Source: Pigoraptor vietnamica
Lineage: Eukaryota; Opisthokonta; Filasterea
DNA: 64,000 nt
Reading direction: 5' to 3'
Assembly: GCA_943704525.1 (NCBI GenBank)
Contig: CALSCQ010000225.1
Location: 24,274-88,273 of the forward strand
Position 1 is the first letter of the stretch. The number at the start of each line of letters is the position of its first letter. The translations under genes and the position numbers were made by a program. This document shows, piece by piece, positions 38,654 through 50,250 of this stretch. Below the pieces are notes generated by a model. It saw only the letters and a list, made by a program, of their open reading frames with translations. It searched no databases and was not told the DNA's origin.

Positions 38654-39587
38654 TTGCCCACAACGCTCGCAAATCCACTCGGCTCAAAGTGCACTGGTAG
38701 GGATCCGAAAGAGTTTGGGACAGGCTTTGCTTGAATTTTCGTTTGCTCCGGTCGCGCTTTGCGTTTGATCTGGTGAGCGGAACAGTGCCAGAGTGTGTGT
38801 GCATGTGCCGTTGGTCAGCTGCTCCCAAGTGGAGATAAGTAGCCCCAGACTTTGTGTCCGGGGATCATAATTTTAAGACCTCCTAATTCATTTCACATTT
38901 TATCAATATGTCAAATTAATCCAGGAAACTTTGAAATTGTGTGGTTAGTAACAGCGGAGGTTTGCGGAAAATCCTCCGCTAAGCGAAAATAAATATCTGA
39001 TCTATGCAGTTTGTATTACTGTCCACATATCAAATAATTAGAGTCTTTCTCGAGAAATTGATCTCAGTTTTAGAGAAAATTTTCGACAAATTTTTGACGT
39101 TTTCAGTTCAGATTCGTCCTGACGTGACCGTACTTTCTCCCGTCGGAAGGTCTGTGATTGGCTGAATAAGGGGCCAATCGAAAACGAGTTCGGTGTAACT
39201 GTTACAAACAGGGAAGCCGACACGCACATCGACCGGCACTGGCACGCACGCCTCCGTGAAAATTTGTGGAGAGGTGGAGGGGGTGTCCTTAGAAAGGTGG
39301 GTTGACTGGGTTATAGCCAGGCCGCCGTATCGGACTGGCAAGCACCTTCCCCGGTATAAACTTTAGACTCCTTTTAGTCTTTTTTGTGGGAATATTTTCA
39401 CGCAGCGCCGCACGCAGAAAGAGCTGGAGCGTCCAGCTGTGGAGAAACTCACGCAACGCATCAGACAACAGCATAGCCGCAGGGAGGATACTGATCCATC
39501 AAGCCACTGCAACAGTCGCTTCGTGCCAACGTAGGGCCACCCCGTCCCCAAGTAGGCAAGCACCAAAGCGAGGTGGGTCGAGTGGCA
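38654..39587. other. Upstream region of the MFE-2 gene, partly AT-rich
   Basis: About 930 nt between the MFE-2 start and the ammonium transporter stop (both −). About 38865–39115 is distinctly AT-rich. An inverted pair of CCAAT boxes (ATTGG at 39157, CCAAT at 39174) lies about 510 nt upstream of the MFE-2 ATG. A short hairpin (AGACT/AGTCT) followed by a T run is at about 39366–39387. No ORF is convincing. Confidence 0.5.
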
Positions 39588-41527
39588 TTACATGTCGGAC
39601 ATCTCGACGTCGACGGGGACGTTAACGACGTTCACAGGTTCGGGCTCCACGTTCGACGACTGGCGCTTGGCCTTCCGCTTCTTCTTGCGCGATTCGTCAG
39701 CCACGCCGTTGCCGTTGCCGTTCTCGTGCCCGACGGCGAAGCCGTTTCCGTTGGCAGACGAGTTGCCCCACGCGTCCGACGGCGCAACTTTCGCCGTGGA
39801 GCCCTTCGTGGGCGCGGCCTCGAGCGTTGACGGGTCGACACCCTCGAAGTTGTAGCACAGTTCGCCGTGCTCGAAGAGGTCCATTCCAATACGCTCGCCG
39901 CTGACGGGGACGCGCAGGCCGAGGAACGGAATCTTGTCGAGGACAAAGAGAATGCCAATCGTGGCAACGACCGACCACGCCGCGGCAATAGTCACGCCGG
40001 CCAACTGCCAGCCGATCTGCTTCCAGTAGTGGTTGATCCAGCCGCCGGGGATGACGACGCCCGCCGACAGGGGAATGTCGTTGTTGGCGAAGATGCCCGT
40101 CGCAACGACGCCAAAATACGCCGCCATGCCGTGCACGGCAAACACGTCGAGCGAGTCGTCGTAGCCGATCTTGGAGCGGACAAAGTGGGCGCCAAAGTAG
40201 CCAATAAGCGATGCCATGATACCGATGGCCATCGCGGGAAGGGGGTCGACAAAGCCAGACGCCGGCGTGACCGTGGCGAGGCCGGCGACGATACCCGTGC
40301 ACGCGCCCATCACCGTCGGCTTGCCCTTGAGCACCCACTCGAGGCACATCCACGTGACGCCCGCGAAGGCGCCACCAAAGTGCGTCGCGGCAAAAGCGCT
40401 GACCGCCTGCGAGTTGGCGGCGACGGCAGAGCCGGCGTTGAAGCCGAACCAGCCGAACCAGAGCATGCCAGTGCCGAGGAGAACTGCGGGTGGGAGAAAG
40501 AAGAACCCCGTCAGAACGTGAAAGTCGACCAAAAGTACACTTGACGGGAATTCAGACTCACCGAGCATGGGCGAATGGCCGGGCATCGGGGTGTCGGGGA
40601 AGCCGTCGCGCTTGCCGAGCATGATTGCAGCCACGAGGGCCGACGTCGCTGCCGTCACGTGCACGACGATACCACCAGCAAAATCGAGCACACCCTTCTT
40701 GGCTGTAGAGGGAATAAACGAGAGTGAGTCGATGAGCTTTGGGCGAACGGGGACTGTGAAACGACGCGAGACGGGGGCACAACGACAGGCAGCTGCCTGT
40801 GAAGAACGGCAATTGCGCACTCACCGAGCCAGCCGTTCGGGTGCCACACCATGTGGCAGAAGGGGTCGTACACGATCGTCGACCAGAGGACGAGGAAGAC
40901 GAGGTACGTGCGGAAGCGGAAGCGGTCGGCGGTCGCGCCCGTGATGAGCGCAGGGCAGATGATCGCGAACATGCACTGGTAGAGCATGAAAAGCTGCTCG
41001 GGGATAGTCGCACCGAGACCGTCGGGGTGCGGCTGCGAGTACTCGACGCCGACCATGACAACCTTGTGAAGGTCGCCGATGACCCCGTTGCCCTTCGTAA
41101 ACGACAGGGTGTACCCTATCACGAACCATTGAATCGTGACGACACACATGGCGATGAGGCTCTGTTACCGGAAGAAAGAGGGGAAAAGCGGAACGTCAGC
41201 AACTGCGTTTCACACAACTGCGTGCAGGGGAAATGCAGGGATAAAAAACACTCTCCCGATGCTTACCTGCATCATGATGTTGAGGGCGCTCTTTGTCCGG
41301 ACCATGCCGCCGTAGAACAGCGCGAGGCCGGGCGTCATGAAGAGCACGAGGGCCGTCGAGACGAGAATCCACGCGGCATCGCCGGAGTTAAAGGGGCTGG
41401 CAGCCGCAGCAGCAGCCGCAGCCACGCTCGTGTCTGTGGGTGTGATCGAGGCGAGCAGCGTTGCAGTCGGCGTTGGCGAGGCCGCTGCCACCGTGGCGGT
41501 CACGGTCGCGGTCACGGACGACGACAT
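39588..41527 (-). CDS. Ammonium transporter (AMT/MEP family)
   Basis: Four exons, 41267–41527, 40825–41161, 40562–40702 and 39588–40483, give 544 residues. The protein is an 11-helix channel for ammonium in the plasma membrane. After a 45-residue Ala/Thr-rich N terminus come [20 protein letters not shown], the family signature around [13 protein letters not shown], then [14 protein letters not shown]. Next are [20 protein letters not shown] with the first pore histidine, [14 protein letters not shown], and [16 protein letters not shown] with the second pore histidine. The C-terminal ~100 residues are a charged, Asn/Gly- and Lys-rich cytoplasmic tail. Several CCAAT boxes lie 400–525 nt upstream. 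The ATG at 41527 begins MSSSVTATV. Confidence 0.95.
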
Positions 41528-42122
41528 CTTGAGTAGGGCACGACGGACAGCAAACTCCGCGTTAGCCCTGAGTTTGTAGAAGTGATACCAGAGCTGTACC
41601 ACAGTCCTCACGTGTCACGCACTCTGTGAGTTTCAGCCGTGCGCTTTTGTTATGCCGCTGCAAAGGAATGTCAGTGTGCTCGAGATGCGTGGCACCCTGC
41701 GCACTCGTCGCACGCGCCCGTGAGTGCGTAGACGTCGACCTCGTGTGTAATTGGCTTGCGCAATGAAAGGCCATGAGGCTGCTTGGCAACACGCGACAAG
41801 GTACGTAAAAATGCCCCATAGGCAGCCATAGTGAAGGTAGGTGTGCTTCCATAAAATTAGTTTTGCGCAGTACTTTACCATACTAACTGGCTCCTACAAC
41901 CACATCCAGAGAAAATACGCACCGCTGATTGGTCAGTTTTAAGTCCCAAAGCATAAAAAGACAGGTCCGTGTAACGCTATTGGACAGAAAATAACCGGAC
42001 AATGGAGTAGGCACGCGCGTGGATTGGCTGGGAGGACGCCTCTTGGGGATTGGGTCTTTGGATTGTGTAGAAGTGTGTAGGGTTCATTCTGTTGCGTGCA
42101 TCTCGCCTTCAGCAATCAGCAA
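41528..42122. promoter_or_regulatory. Upstream region of the ammonium transporter gene with CCAAT boxes
   Basis: About 600 nt between the AMT start and the GT2 gene stop (both −). ATTGG (CCAAT on the gene strand) occurs at 41928, 41979, 42023 and 42049. No other signal was recognised. Confidence 0.45.
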
Positions 42123-44184
42123 TCAATACGTGAGGAGAAGGGGAAAGAGCACGGGTTGCCCCGTCGCTAGCATGAACGCAGACGCGACAACCGGCGAAAT
42201 AAGGGGTGATAGGTAGGAGACTTGCGCGCTCGCGGCCTTAACGAACATCGATCGCCCCGATGCAGCTGCGAGGACGGGCAGGACGGTAAAGAGGAGAAGA
42301 GTGGCGCGCAAGACCTCGCCATGCGAGATGTTGATCCTGTCCACGAGAAGAATGGGACGTTGATAAAAGTGGTGAGTAAAGGAGTTGTTAAATTCAACGT
42401 TCCAAGGTGCGGGGTACCCACCCAAAGAGAAGACCGGCAAGGGCCGTCAGGCAAGTGGCGGCATATGCAGCGTGACACGGCAGCGACACGGTACCACGGG
42501 CCTCGTCCGACATTGTGCACACGAAGCGGCAGTGTTTACCGAACGCCGCCGGCCAGCCACGTGACATGGACTCGATGAGGAGCAGGTAGCACTGCTTGCG
42601 ACGGAGGTGGCTGAAGAGATCCGGGCCGTAGCGGACGACTTCGGCTGCGACGAACGCGACGAGTAGTCCGGCGTATAGACTCGCGCTGGTACCGGGCGGC
42701 GCGGACATGCCCAGCACAGCGCGAGCGAGCGCATCCAATGCGTGCCATGCGACGAACGGCGCCGCGAGACCCTTTGTGCAGAAGCCTGCCAGTAGAATGC
42801 GCGAGAGGAGCGACATGCCGGCGTGATGCTCGAAGGCGACACGCACAGGCAGAAGTTGGGCGATCCGACGCGCGGTAGTCGCGATGTTACTAGCCTCGGT
42901 GGTCTCTGTCGCAAGCGACTTGGTGCGCGGTGCGATGATGGGACTTTCGACGACACGCTTTGTAGCTCCGGCGGCGGACGTTGACGTGACGTGCACGAAG
43001 GAGGCGGCGACGAGCTTGGCGATGACTTGCGCGTCGCCCTCGGTGTAGCGCTGGTGTTGCTTCATCCAACTGCAGACGTCGCTGGCCGCGTGACCCTGTC
43101 GAGGCAAGCGCGTCAGTTGAGGGGCAGTGGGGTTTGTGTCACAATCGCCAACATGTGCGCGCATGTTGAACGGCGCACTAACCACAGCTAGCGGCTCGGA
43201 GTGAAGGCGCGCGCACCATCCTTTTGCCGCGAGTGCGACGGTCACCGCCATGTCTTCCGTGACGCAGCCCTCCGGGAACCCTCCCACGCTCTCGAGCGCG
43301 GCGCGTCGATACAATACGTTCGTTCCGACAGAGCACGTGTGGCCCCAGCCATCGCGTGCCGCCTGTGTCACGTTGAAGAATGCGTCTGGTTCGCGCGACA
43401 GCCACGTGACGGGCGAGTCCTTGGGGGCACTGAGGTAGCACTGCGGAGACTGCACGAACGCAGCGCGAGGGTGGCTCTCCAAGTGCGGCAGGAGGGCCCG
43501 CAGGATGTGTGGGCGCGCTTGCATGTCGGCGTCGAGCACGAGCACGTAGTCGCAAGGGACGTCGAGCGAGGAAGCTGCCGTGGGATGCTCGGGACGGCGC
43601 GTGTTATACACCAACAGCGCACTTCGCGCGTCCGCCGACGCCGGCGGGTGTCGCGCCATTATTGCGAGGTAGTTGTTGAGATTGCCCGCCTTCGCGCCGC
43701 GATTCTCGGTCCGACGAACGTAAACGAAGGATCTCGAGGCACCGTCAGTTGCGATGCGCTCACACAGCTCGAGGGGGAAGGTATTTCGGTCGTGCCCATC
43801 GTCCAGCACGAACACGCGAAGCAGTGGCGTCGGGTAATCTATGGTTAGCGCGGACCGCAGAGTCTCGGCGACGACTTCGACGGGCTCCTTGTAACAGCAT
43901 ATCACGACGTCGACGCGCGCGTGCGCGACTGGCGGCGTGCAAGGCGTTGGGCTGATGCGAGCGGGCTCTTCTCGCGCATGTGAAGGTCCGTGCGCTGTCA
44001 GTACGGTCATGTGAAAGAAAACGGTGGAGATTACTGCGCACTCGCAGCAGAAAAACAACGCTTCGTACACGGAAACGCCGACGCCCGATAGCCGCAGATA
44101 GACGTGGGAGAGGAGGAGCAAAGTGAAAACTGCCCACAGCGCCCGATAGGCCCACATACGGCCATGCGACGGCTGGTCGGCCAT
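42123..44184 (-). CDS. Multi-pass GT2 glycosyltransferase (cellulose synthase-like)
   Basis: Two exons, 42422–44184 and 42123–42336, with an 85-nt intron, give 658 residues. The first in-frame ATG is 44184 (MADQPSHGRMW). Two N-terminal membrane helices (about residues 13–55) are followed by a GT-A domain with VDVVICCYKEP, FVLDDGHDRNTF, the DXD-like YVLVLDADMQA, the acceptor TEDM in GCVTEDMAVT, and QHQRYTEGDAQ at the QxxRW position. Several C-terminal helices follow, the last two on exon 2 (EVLRATLLLFTVLPVLAA and the final LATGQPVLFPLLLTY). This D, DxD, TED, QxxR(W/Y) set is typical of processive GT2 enzymes such as cellulose and hyaluronan synthases. The product is unknown, and there is no PilZ domain. 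Confidence 0.88.
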
Positions 44185-44835
44185 TTGTGGGTTCAGAGGG
44201 CGATACGATGAGACGACCACCTAATACCTATGCCGGAACGCCTGACAGGGGAGAGCGAAGAAGGGCACAGCTGGATGGGACGGACGAATCGGTGCTGTCT
44301 CAAAGCGTTGGCGTCTCCCCGGGGCAACTTCGGAGATCGACACAGCCAAATCGCACAAAGGGATGCCAATGGCGCGTGCGCTGGCAGTTATTGGCGCACA
44401 CAACTATGAAATGCGTGTGCGTGTGTTTATCAACCCAGTTTTTGACTGCGCGTATTGCGCGCCAAGGCTATGCGAAGTTCGCATGCACACCCAACCCCTA
44501 ATGGGAGAGCCGCTTGTCTACTGTCCCAAAGCGGCTCTTTAGCCGCGGCAAAATACTTAGGAGTGCCCTCAGGTATGCATGGAACGCCGGTCACGGCCAA
44601 GTGACGGCTAAGGGTAACACGAGTGGATCGTAAGTCCGGACACCATGAAGCTGAAGCTGGGGTCAACAGATTTCGCTATTACGTCAAACTGTGTGCAAAA
44701 ACAAAAAAAAAAAGGTCGCAGGAAGTCTACATTGGATATTCGACAACGCATCACAATTCTAGGCGCTTATCGCACGCAAAGGTGGTGGGCAAGACAATCC
44801 ACCGCCCTCATAATCGCAGCACACGCCGCCAGTCT
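44185..44835. other. Spacer with inverted repeats
   Basis: About 650 nt between the GT2 gene start and the TRAP-beta stop (both −). A perfect 10-bp inverted repeat with a 13-nt loop lies at 44506–44538 (AGAGCCGCTT / AAGCGGCTCT). A second, shorter one is at about 44586–44608 (GTCAC / GTGAC flanked by GCC/GGC). An A12 run is near 44703. No gene was recognised. Confidence 0.55.
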
Positions 44836-46114
44836 TCACGACCGCTTCGGCTTGGCGAGCTGCGCAGAGATAGCCTCGTACTTGGCGTGGCTCGAGTACC
44901 AAAGGAAGAACGGAATGGCAACGGGGAAGATGGAGAGGAGCGCAAAGTAACCCCACTGCAGCTGTAAGTGGAAAACGATGTGTTGAGTTAGTTTCGCCTT
45001 TGCAAATACGTGGCACCTTCAAGCCTGGCTTTGTGGCATAAATAGAGAGTTCCCCACGCGCGAACGACCACAAGTGAGTTGATGCGCAAGTGTGCAAAGT
45101 GATGTGTTTTCGGATGGGAATTGGCAAAGGGATGTGCTACAAAGGGATGTGCTACAAAGGGACGTGCTACAAAGGGATGTGCTACAAATGGGCACTCACC
45201 CAGTGCGGCGTGTACTTCACGTCGTAGGCCTTGGCAGGCATGAAGGCGGCCTGGCCGAGCGTGCTCGAGAAGCCCGACTGGAAACAAAACAAGTCAGATG
45301 TTCACGTTCGCAGAGAGTGCAGATGCGGCTACAACATATGGACAGACAACATGGCCGAGGGGAGAGAGACAAAAATCGCACGGCGCAAGCAGTCACTGGC
45401 AATAACTAAAACCCACCACGACGACCTCCGAGTCCTCCTGAGGGCGGTACGTAACGGCGGCAGTAGTGAAGTTGTAGTAGCCGGCGGACACGGGCCGCAC
45501 CACAATCGAGTGCGTCACGTTCGTGTTCCTAAAAAAGTGCCCGTTTAGGTGAAGGAGAACATGACGAGTGCAACACGGATAAACAGAACAGCACGCACGA
45601 ATGCGAAAACGCCCGCATCAATGAATAGAGCACCGCAGATATGTGTAAGAGCTGAGGGGACAATTGCCACATGACTCAATTTTGCACACAAGCGGATACG
45701 GCGCAATGCGCTCCCAGCGGACGCTGTGGAGACCCGCGACGGGCGCAAAGTACTCGGGCTTGAATCCCTTCTCGTCAAGCGTGACCTCGAAGGCGGGGCT
45801 GCGGAGCCGCATCCACACACTCTCATCAGGCGCGAGTGTCGCAAAACAGCATACTTACATCCAAGAAACAGAGCTATCGACAAACGCTCTCCTCTTTGAT
45901 GTAGGTGTGACGCTGTGAGGAATTTGGTCCTTCGGAGAGGTACACGAACAAGTAAAACGCACCCAGAGCCGACGTTGAAGAGGTGGTAGATCATGGTGAG
46001 GTCCTTGCCCTCGACGAGGATCTCGTTCAGCAGCGTCTTGACGGCGACGATGCGGCCACCCTCGTTGGCGACGGCGACGCTGGCAAGCGCCAGGAGGAGA
46101 ACAATTGCCTTCAT
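44836..46114 (-). CDS. SSR2: Translocon-associated protein subunit beta (TRAP-beta)
   Basis: Five exons, 45963–46114, 45688–45798, 45417–45528, 45200–45277 and 44836–44961, give 192 residues, close to the ~183 of animal SSR2. It is a single-pass ER protein of the TRAP complex next to Sec61, assisting translocation. It has a signal peptide (MKAIVLLLALASVAVA), then GRIVAVKTLLNEILVEGKDL, YHLFNVGSG, VRWERIAPYP and NTNVTHSIVVRPVSAGYYNF with N-glycosylation sequons. PAKAYDVKYTPHW precedes a membrane helix (YFALLSIFPVAIPFFLWYSS), and the short tail is lysine-containing. The donor of exon 2 (CTTGT/GTGCAA) is non-optimal but gives the conserved junction. Confidence 0.94.
45126..45185. repeat. 15-bp minisatellite in a TRAP-beta intron
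   Basis: Four head-to-tail copies of AAAGGGATGTGCTAC (one with T to C), in the intron at 44962–45199, ending about 15 nt from the 5' splice site. Confidence 0.95.
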
Positions 46115-46959
46115 CTGCGAATGCAATGCAACACACAGGCAAGAGAATAAGCAAGACTGTAAAGGAGCGGTCGTCTCACACGAAGAAAAATGAAGCAACA
46201 CAGGAGAATAAGCAAGACTCTTAAGGAGGCGGTCGTCTCACACGAAGAAAGATGAATGTGCACACACGTGGAAGAGACCTTCAGTTCTTATGTTCACATA
46301 TGTGGAAGAGAGAGAACAGAGAAGGGCAATAATGAAGAGAGATGAGAGGCGGAAATCAGATTGGGACGTTGGGGCGGGGCGAAGAGAGAGCGGTCCACCG
46401 TGAAACGCACCATTTTCGTTCTATTGGACCCAGTCCACTGCCTCACTACTGCATGCGCACTCCGCAACTGTCACTTCTTCTTCTCGCGAAAATCGCGAGG
46501 CGATTACGAGCCCACTGCCGCTGTCGAAGCGAGGGTGTGCCCCATTGCAACTGACACATGGACCCTCTTTGTCAAAACTGAATATAAGTAGACTTTCTCC
46601 TCAAAGCATTTTCAAGGTATGTCGAACGTTTTTTATGACTACTTTGGGGTCTTATAAATCGACTTACAGACCGTATTCATGTGGCAGGAACAGCTGATCT
46701 CTTGACCGAGGCCTCGGGTAAAAATGGTTACGTCATTGTGTGTTACGGTAAAAAGAGCCGAAGGGAAAAAGAGTGCTTGCCGGTCACTGGCTCAGACACA
46801 TGAATGTTTTTGGTTATCACACGTGGCCGACGTTCACTCGAGGCAAGCGTACGTATGTAAAGGCAGCCGAGGTTCTTCCTCCTCGAGGAATGGAGTACCG
46901 CGTTTCTGCTAATGACTCTTAGCTAGCCGGGCACTACGCCGACCATCAAGCCGATTACA
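46115..46959. promoter_or_regulatory. Divergent intergenic region with a tandem duplication
   Basis: It lies between the TRAP-beta start (−) and the Cys-rich gene start (+). 46144–46192 and 46204–46254 are ~50-nt copies at a 60-nt period (AGAATAAGCAAGACT…CGGTCGTCTCACACGAAGAA) just upstream of TRAP-beta. An ATTGG box lies near 46422. Otherwise no signal was recognised. Confidence 0.55.
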
Positions 46960-47511
46960 ATGTCGTTGGCGAATGGAACTGACGGGCCGCACCGTGGCTC
47001 TAATAACGCTGATCACGCCGGTGCAGGCGACTTTGAAGCCGGAAGGCTCAAAAGCCGTCGCATCAAGTCCCAGTGCTCTCAGTGTGGCGAAGCACTGTGC
47101 CTGCCCCGCGAGCTGCCGGCGCCGGCTTTGAAGGAATTCGTGCGCGGCGTCCTCCGGACCGCGTCCGCAGTGCGAAAACTGCTGACTAATCGCGACAACG
47201 CAAGCGCGGGTGTGCGATGCAAACTCTGCAAGTCGCTTGTGTGCGTGCGGTGCACTGCGCCTACGAGGTGCGACATGTGCGACACGACAGGACTCACCGC
47301 GTGCATGGCGTGCATGGAGACGAGATCGTGCTGCCGTGTTGCTCACCCGGCGTGTAAAAAATGCGCTTACGGCAAGAGCTGCGAGTTGTGCGGCTTTCCG
47401 CTCTGCGTAGTGTGCGAGGCGGGCCACACCTTTTATTGCCAGGACAACGACGACGACAGCGAGGAGGGTCGGGAGGATTGGGAGGACGGGCTGCAAGCCG
47501 CCGGTGGCTGA
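46960..47511 (+). CDS. Small cysteine-rich protein, unknown family
   Basis: A single exon of 183 residues from the ATG at 46960. The N-terminal ~35 residues are hydrophilic. About twenty cysteines follow, mostly as CxxC pairs: CSQCGEALC, CKLCKSLVCVRC, CDMC, CMAC, CKKC, CELCGFPLCVVC, and a final HTFYC. The tail is acidic (DNDDDSEEGREDWED). No signal peptide is present, so intracellular zinc coordination (a RING- or B-box-like cross-brace) is plausible rather than disulfide bonding. I do not recognise the family. Absence of stop codons, ATG context and regular Cys spacing support a real gene. Confidence 0.7.
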   Translation: MSLANGTDGPHRGSNNADHAGAGDFEAGRLKSRRIKSQCSQCGEALCLPRELPAPALKEFVRGVLRTASAVRKLLTNRDNASAGVRCKLCKSLVCVRCTAPTRCDMCDTTGLTACMACMETRSCCRVAHPACKKCAYGKSCELCGFPLCVVCEAGHTFYCQDNDDDSEEGREDWEDGLQAAGG

Positions 47512-47866
47512 GGCGTTAGGCTGGGAGTGGCGTGGTGTTGATGTTTCGGGTTTTATCTTATTCGTTTGACGGCACTTTGGCCGTCTGGCGTGCTATCCAT
47601 TTCCAAACATAGAGGAGGAGCACGGCCCTCCGTGGTTGGGTCACCATCTTGCATCGTAGACACGTCCGTACAAAGGGCTGAAAGTGACTATTGAGTTCAT
47701 CTTTGTCCGTCGCTCTCCACATTTTTGTCACAACGTGGGCACCGTTCATTGCGAGGCACCGCGCCGCACACGAGTGACACAGCACGCACGCATGCATGCT
47801 CCCTTACTTCTTGCCGGTAGCGATCGGGATCGCTCTGTACGACCGGCGAGTAGGCCGCCCAAGCGA
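47512..47866. other. Convergent 3' spacer
   Basis: About 355 nt between the stops of the Cys-rich gene (+) and the surface mosaic gene (−). Nothing recognisable was seen. Confidence 0.5.
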
Positions 47867-50172
47867 CTAGTACTGGTCGGCGAAGATGGGGAAGGACGTG
47901 CACGAGGTGACTTGGCGGCGGGCGACGCGGTTGGCGAACGCGCTAATGTCGAGACCCTCGCGCGACGGCGGCGACTGGCATCTGCCCGTCGTGATGGTCA
48001 TGTCTTTCTGCTTGTGCGCCCACTCGAGGAACCAAATCATGGCGCAGTCGCAGATCCACGGGTTGTCGTTGAGCTTGCTGCAAGGGCACGGGGTGAGAAA
48101 GGGTGAGTCTCCTGTCGTCTGCAAGCGTACTTGTGCGGTTCTCTTCTCTGTCAGTAACCATTAGTAGGCGGTGATAGTAACCGCCATTAGTAGGCGGTGA
48201 TACAGAGACAGCGGTATCCCTCACTAGCGCATGCTGCACTTCGCCCCAGAGTCAACGGAACCGAGTGTGCGCTGCTTAAGAAGCAAGGGGACGGCCCCGT
48301 CGCAATCGTCGACATGGACGCTATGCCGTTGATTCCGCTCAAACGAGTGTGAACATGAAAGTAGGATGCGGTGTGCGCACGTGTGCTTGGGATGGCATTC
48401 AAAGAGCGGTACTCACAGCGTGGCAGTCGACGAGAGCTTGTCGAAAATTCCGGGCTCGATGAACGTGAGCATGTTGTGCGAGAGATCGCTGGGAGAGAAC
48501 GTGCGACACGTCGATTAGCATGGACCACAAATGCGTGTCACCGACATGGAGACAAACCGAGGCTGTGAACAACAACGCCGATGCGTCTGACAAGTCGAAG
48601 AGAGAGAGTGGACGCGCGCAAACACGCTGTGCACAGTGTTGAAGCGCTGAACACTCACAGGACATCGAGCGTGAGGTTGGAGAAGCGGTGAGGGCCAAAG
48701 TAGTCGAACGAGTTGTTCTTGAGAATACTGCGGGGGGGGGGGGGGGGGGGGGGGGGGGNNNNNNNNNNGGGGGGGGAATGGAGTTCTCGGTCACGAAGGG
48801 CTTCACGATTGCTATTCGTACAAACTCCGTGCAATACACGACATGACCATACAGCCACCCGTTTTCCATTAGCATTATACTAACACGCACACAATGACAC
48901 ACACACACACTCTCCAAAGGGCATATAATAAGCGCAACACTCACAGCTGCTTCGTGGTGAGGGGAACGTCTCCCGGGAGGTGAAGGAGGCCGCGGTCGCT
49001 GCAGTCGACCTTGGTCACGAGCGCCGGATCCTCCTGCAATCGCACAGCAGTGAGCACAACGGACAAGGGACAGAAAGAGCCTTGCACATGGTCGTCAAAA
49101 GTCAGGAAGACCGAAGGCGCTTGCATCGTCGCATGCGCGCAACATGCAAACAACAGATTGCGCGGCCACATGGCCAAACAAGACCGAACCACTCACGTCG
49201 TCGCACAGGCACTTTGTGCACGCCTCGTTCGGCGGGTTCTTCTCGAGGTGCAGATGGACCGTGCCCTTCGCAATCGGATAGTCCGTCGGGGTCGCGTCGT
49301 CCACGTCCAGCAAGTCCACAGACACGGTCGTGTCCGCCGTGCGCTTCGTACCAGCGCCGCTGACCGTCTGTGCCACAGAGTAGTTGCCGGGCGTGAACGT
49401 GAGCGTCGAGACCGCGAGGGTAAGCAGCGACGTGTCCTCCGGCGTGAGCAAAACCTTCATCGTGCGATACGGCTTCTGCGAGAGCTTGACAGAAAACGCG
49501 CGCGCCTTAATGTTGCTGTAGAGCGCCTTCTTGGGCAGATCGGAAATGACAAACTCAATCAGCTGCTTCTCGACCGCAAACGTGCCCGTGCGCGTGGTCG
49601 TCGCGTTCATGCGGAGGGAATCAGAAGTCCACGAGAGCGTGTTCGTGACATCCAGCGTGAAGGCAGGCGGGTCCGCCGTCTCGTCCAGGTGCGCGAATAC
49701 AACTACGTAGTGCAAACGAAGACACTGTGTAAGTTGCGGTCGTCGCATCCATAGAAGACAGCTAGACAGTCACTAGTTGTGAACAGCTTCCTATCTGGAG
49801 CGCGGCCAGGGGGTGTGCGCGTGTGTTATGCATGTGCAACGTGCGGAGATACGTACGCTGCTTCTTGTCCGGATCCTCCGATGTCGCGATACGAAGGGCG
49901 ATGGGCTCCTCGGCTGAGGCAGCGATCGAGTCGATGAGTTCGTAGGTCGCCGTGTTGGCATCCACACGTCCCGTCATCGCGAGCGCAGTCGCATCCACGA
50001 CGCCGAGTGTGGTGAAGCTGCGAGGGGGGTTGAAGAAGGCCGGGCAACGGTTGGGCCGTCAATACACAGCATGGTGGGAAGGGTCGAGCGCGACACCACT
50101 TCTACAAGCTTACACTAAGGCACTGCACGGACGCACACACACACACGCAGGCGCACACACACACACACGCAC

Positions 50173-50250
<78 letters not shown>

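Noticed and set aside
45126-45185. Possible CRISPR-like array
   Set aside because: Units are contiguous 15-bp tandem copies with no spacers, inside a eukaryotic intron.
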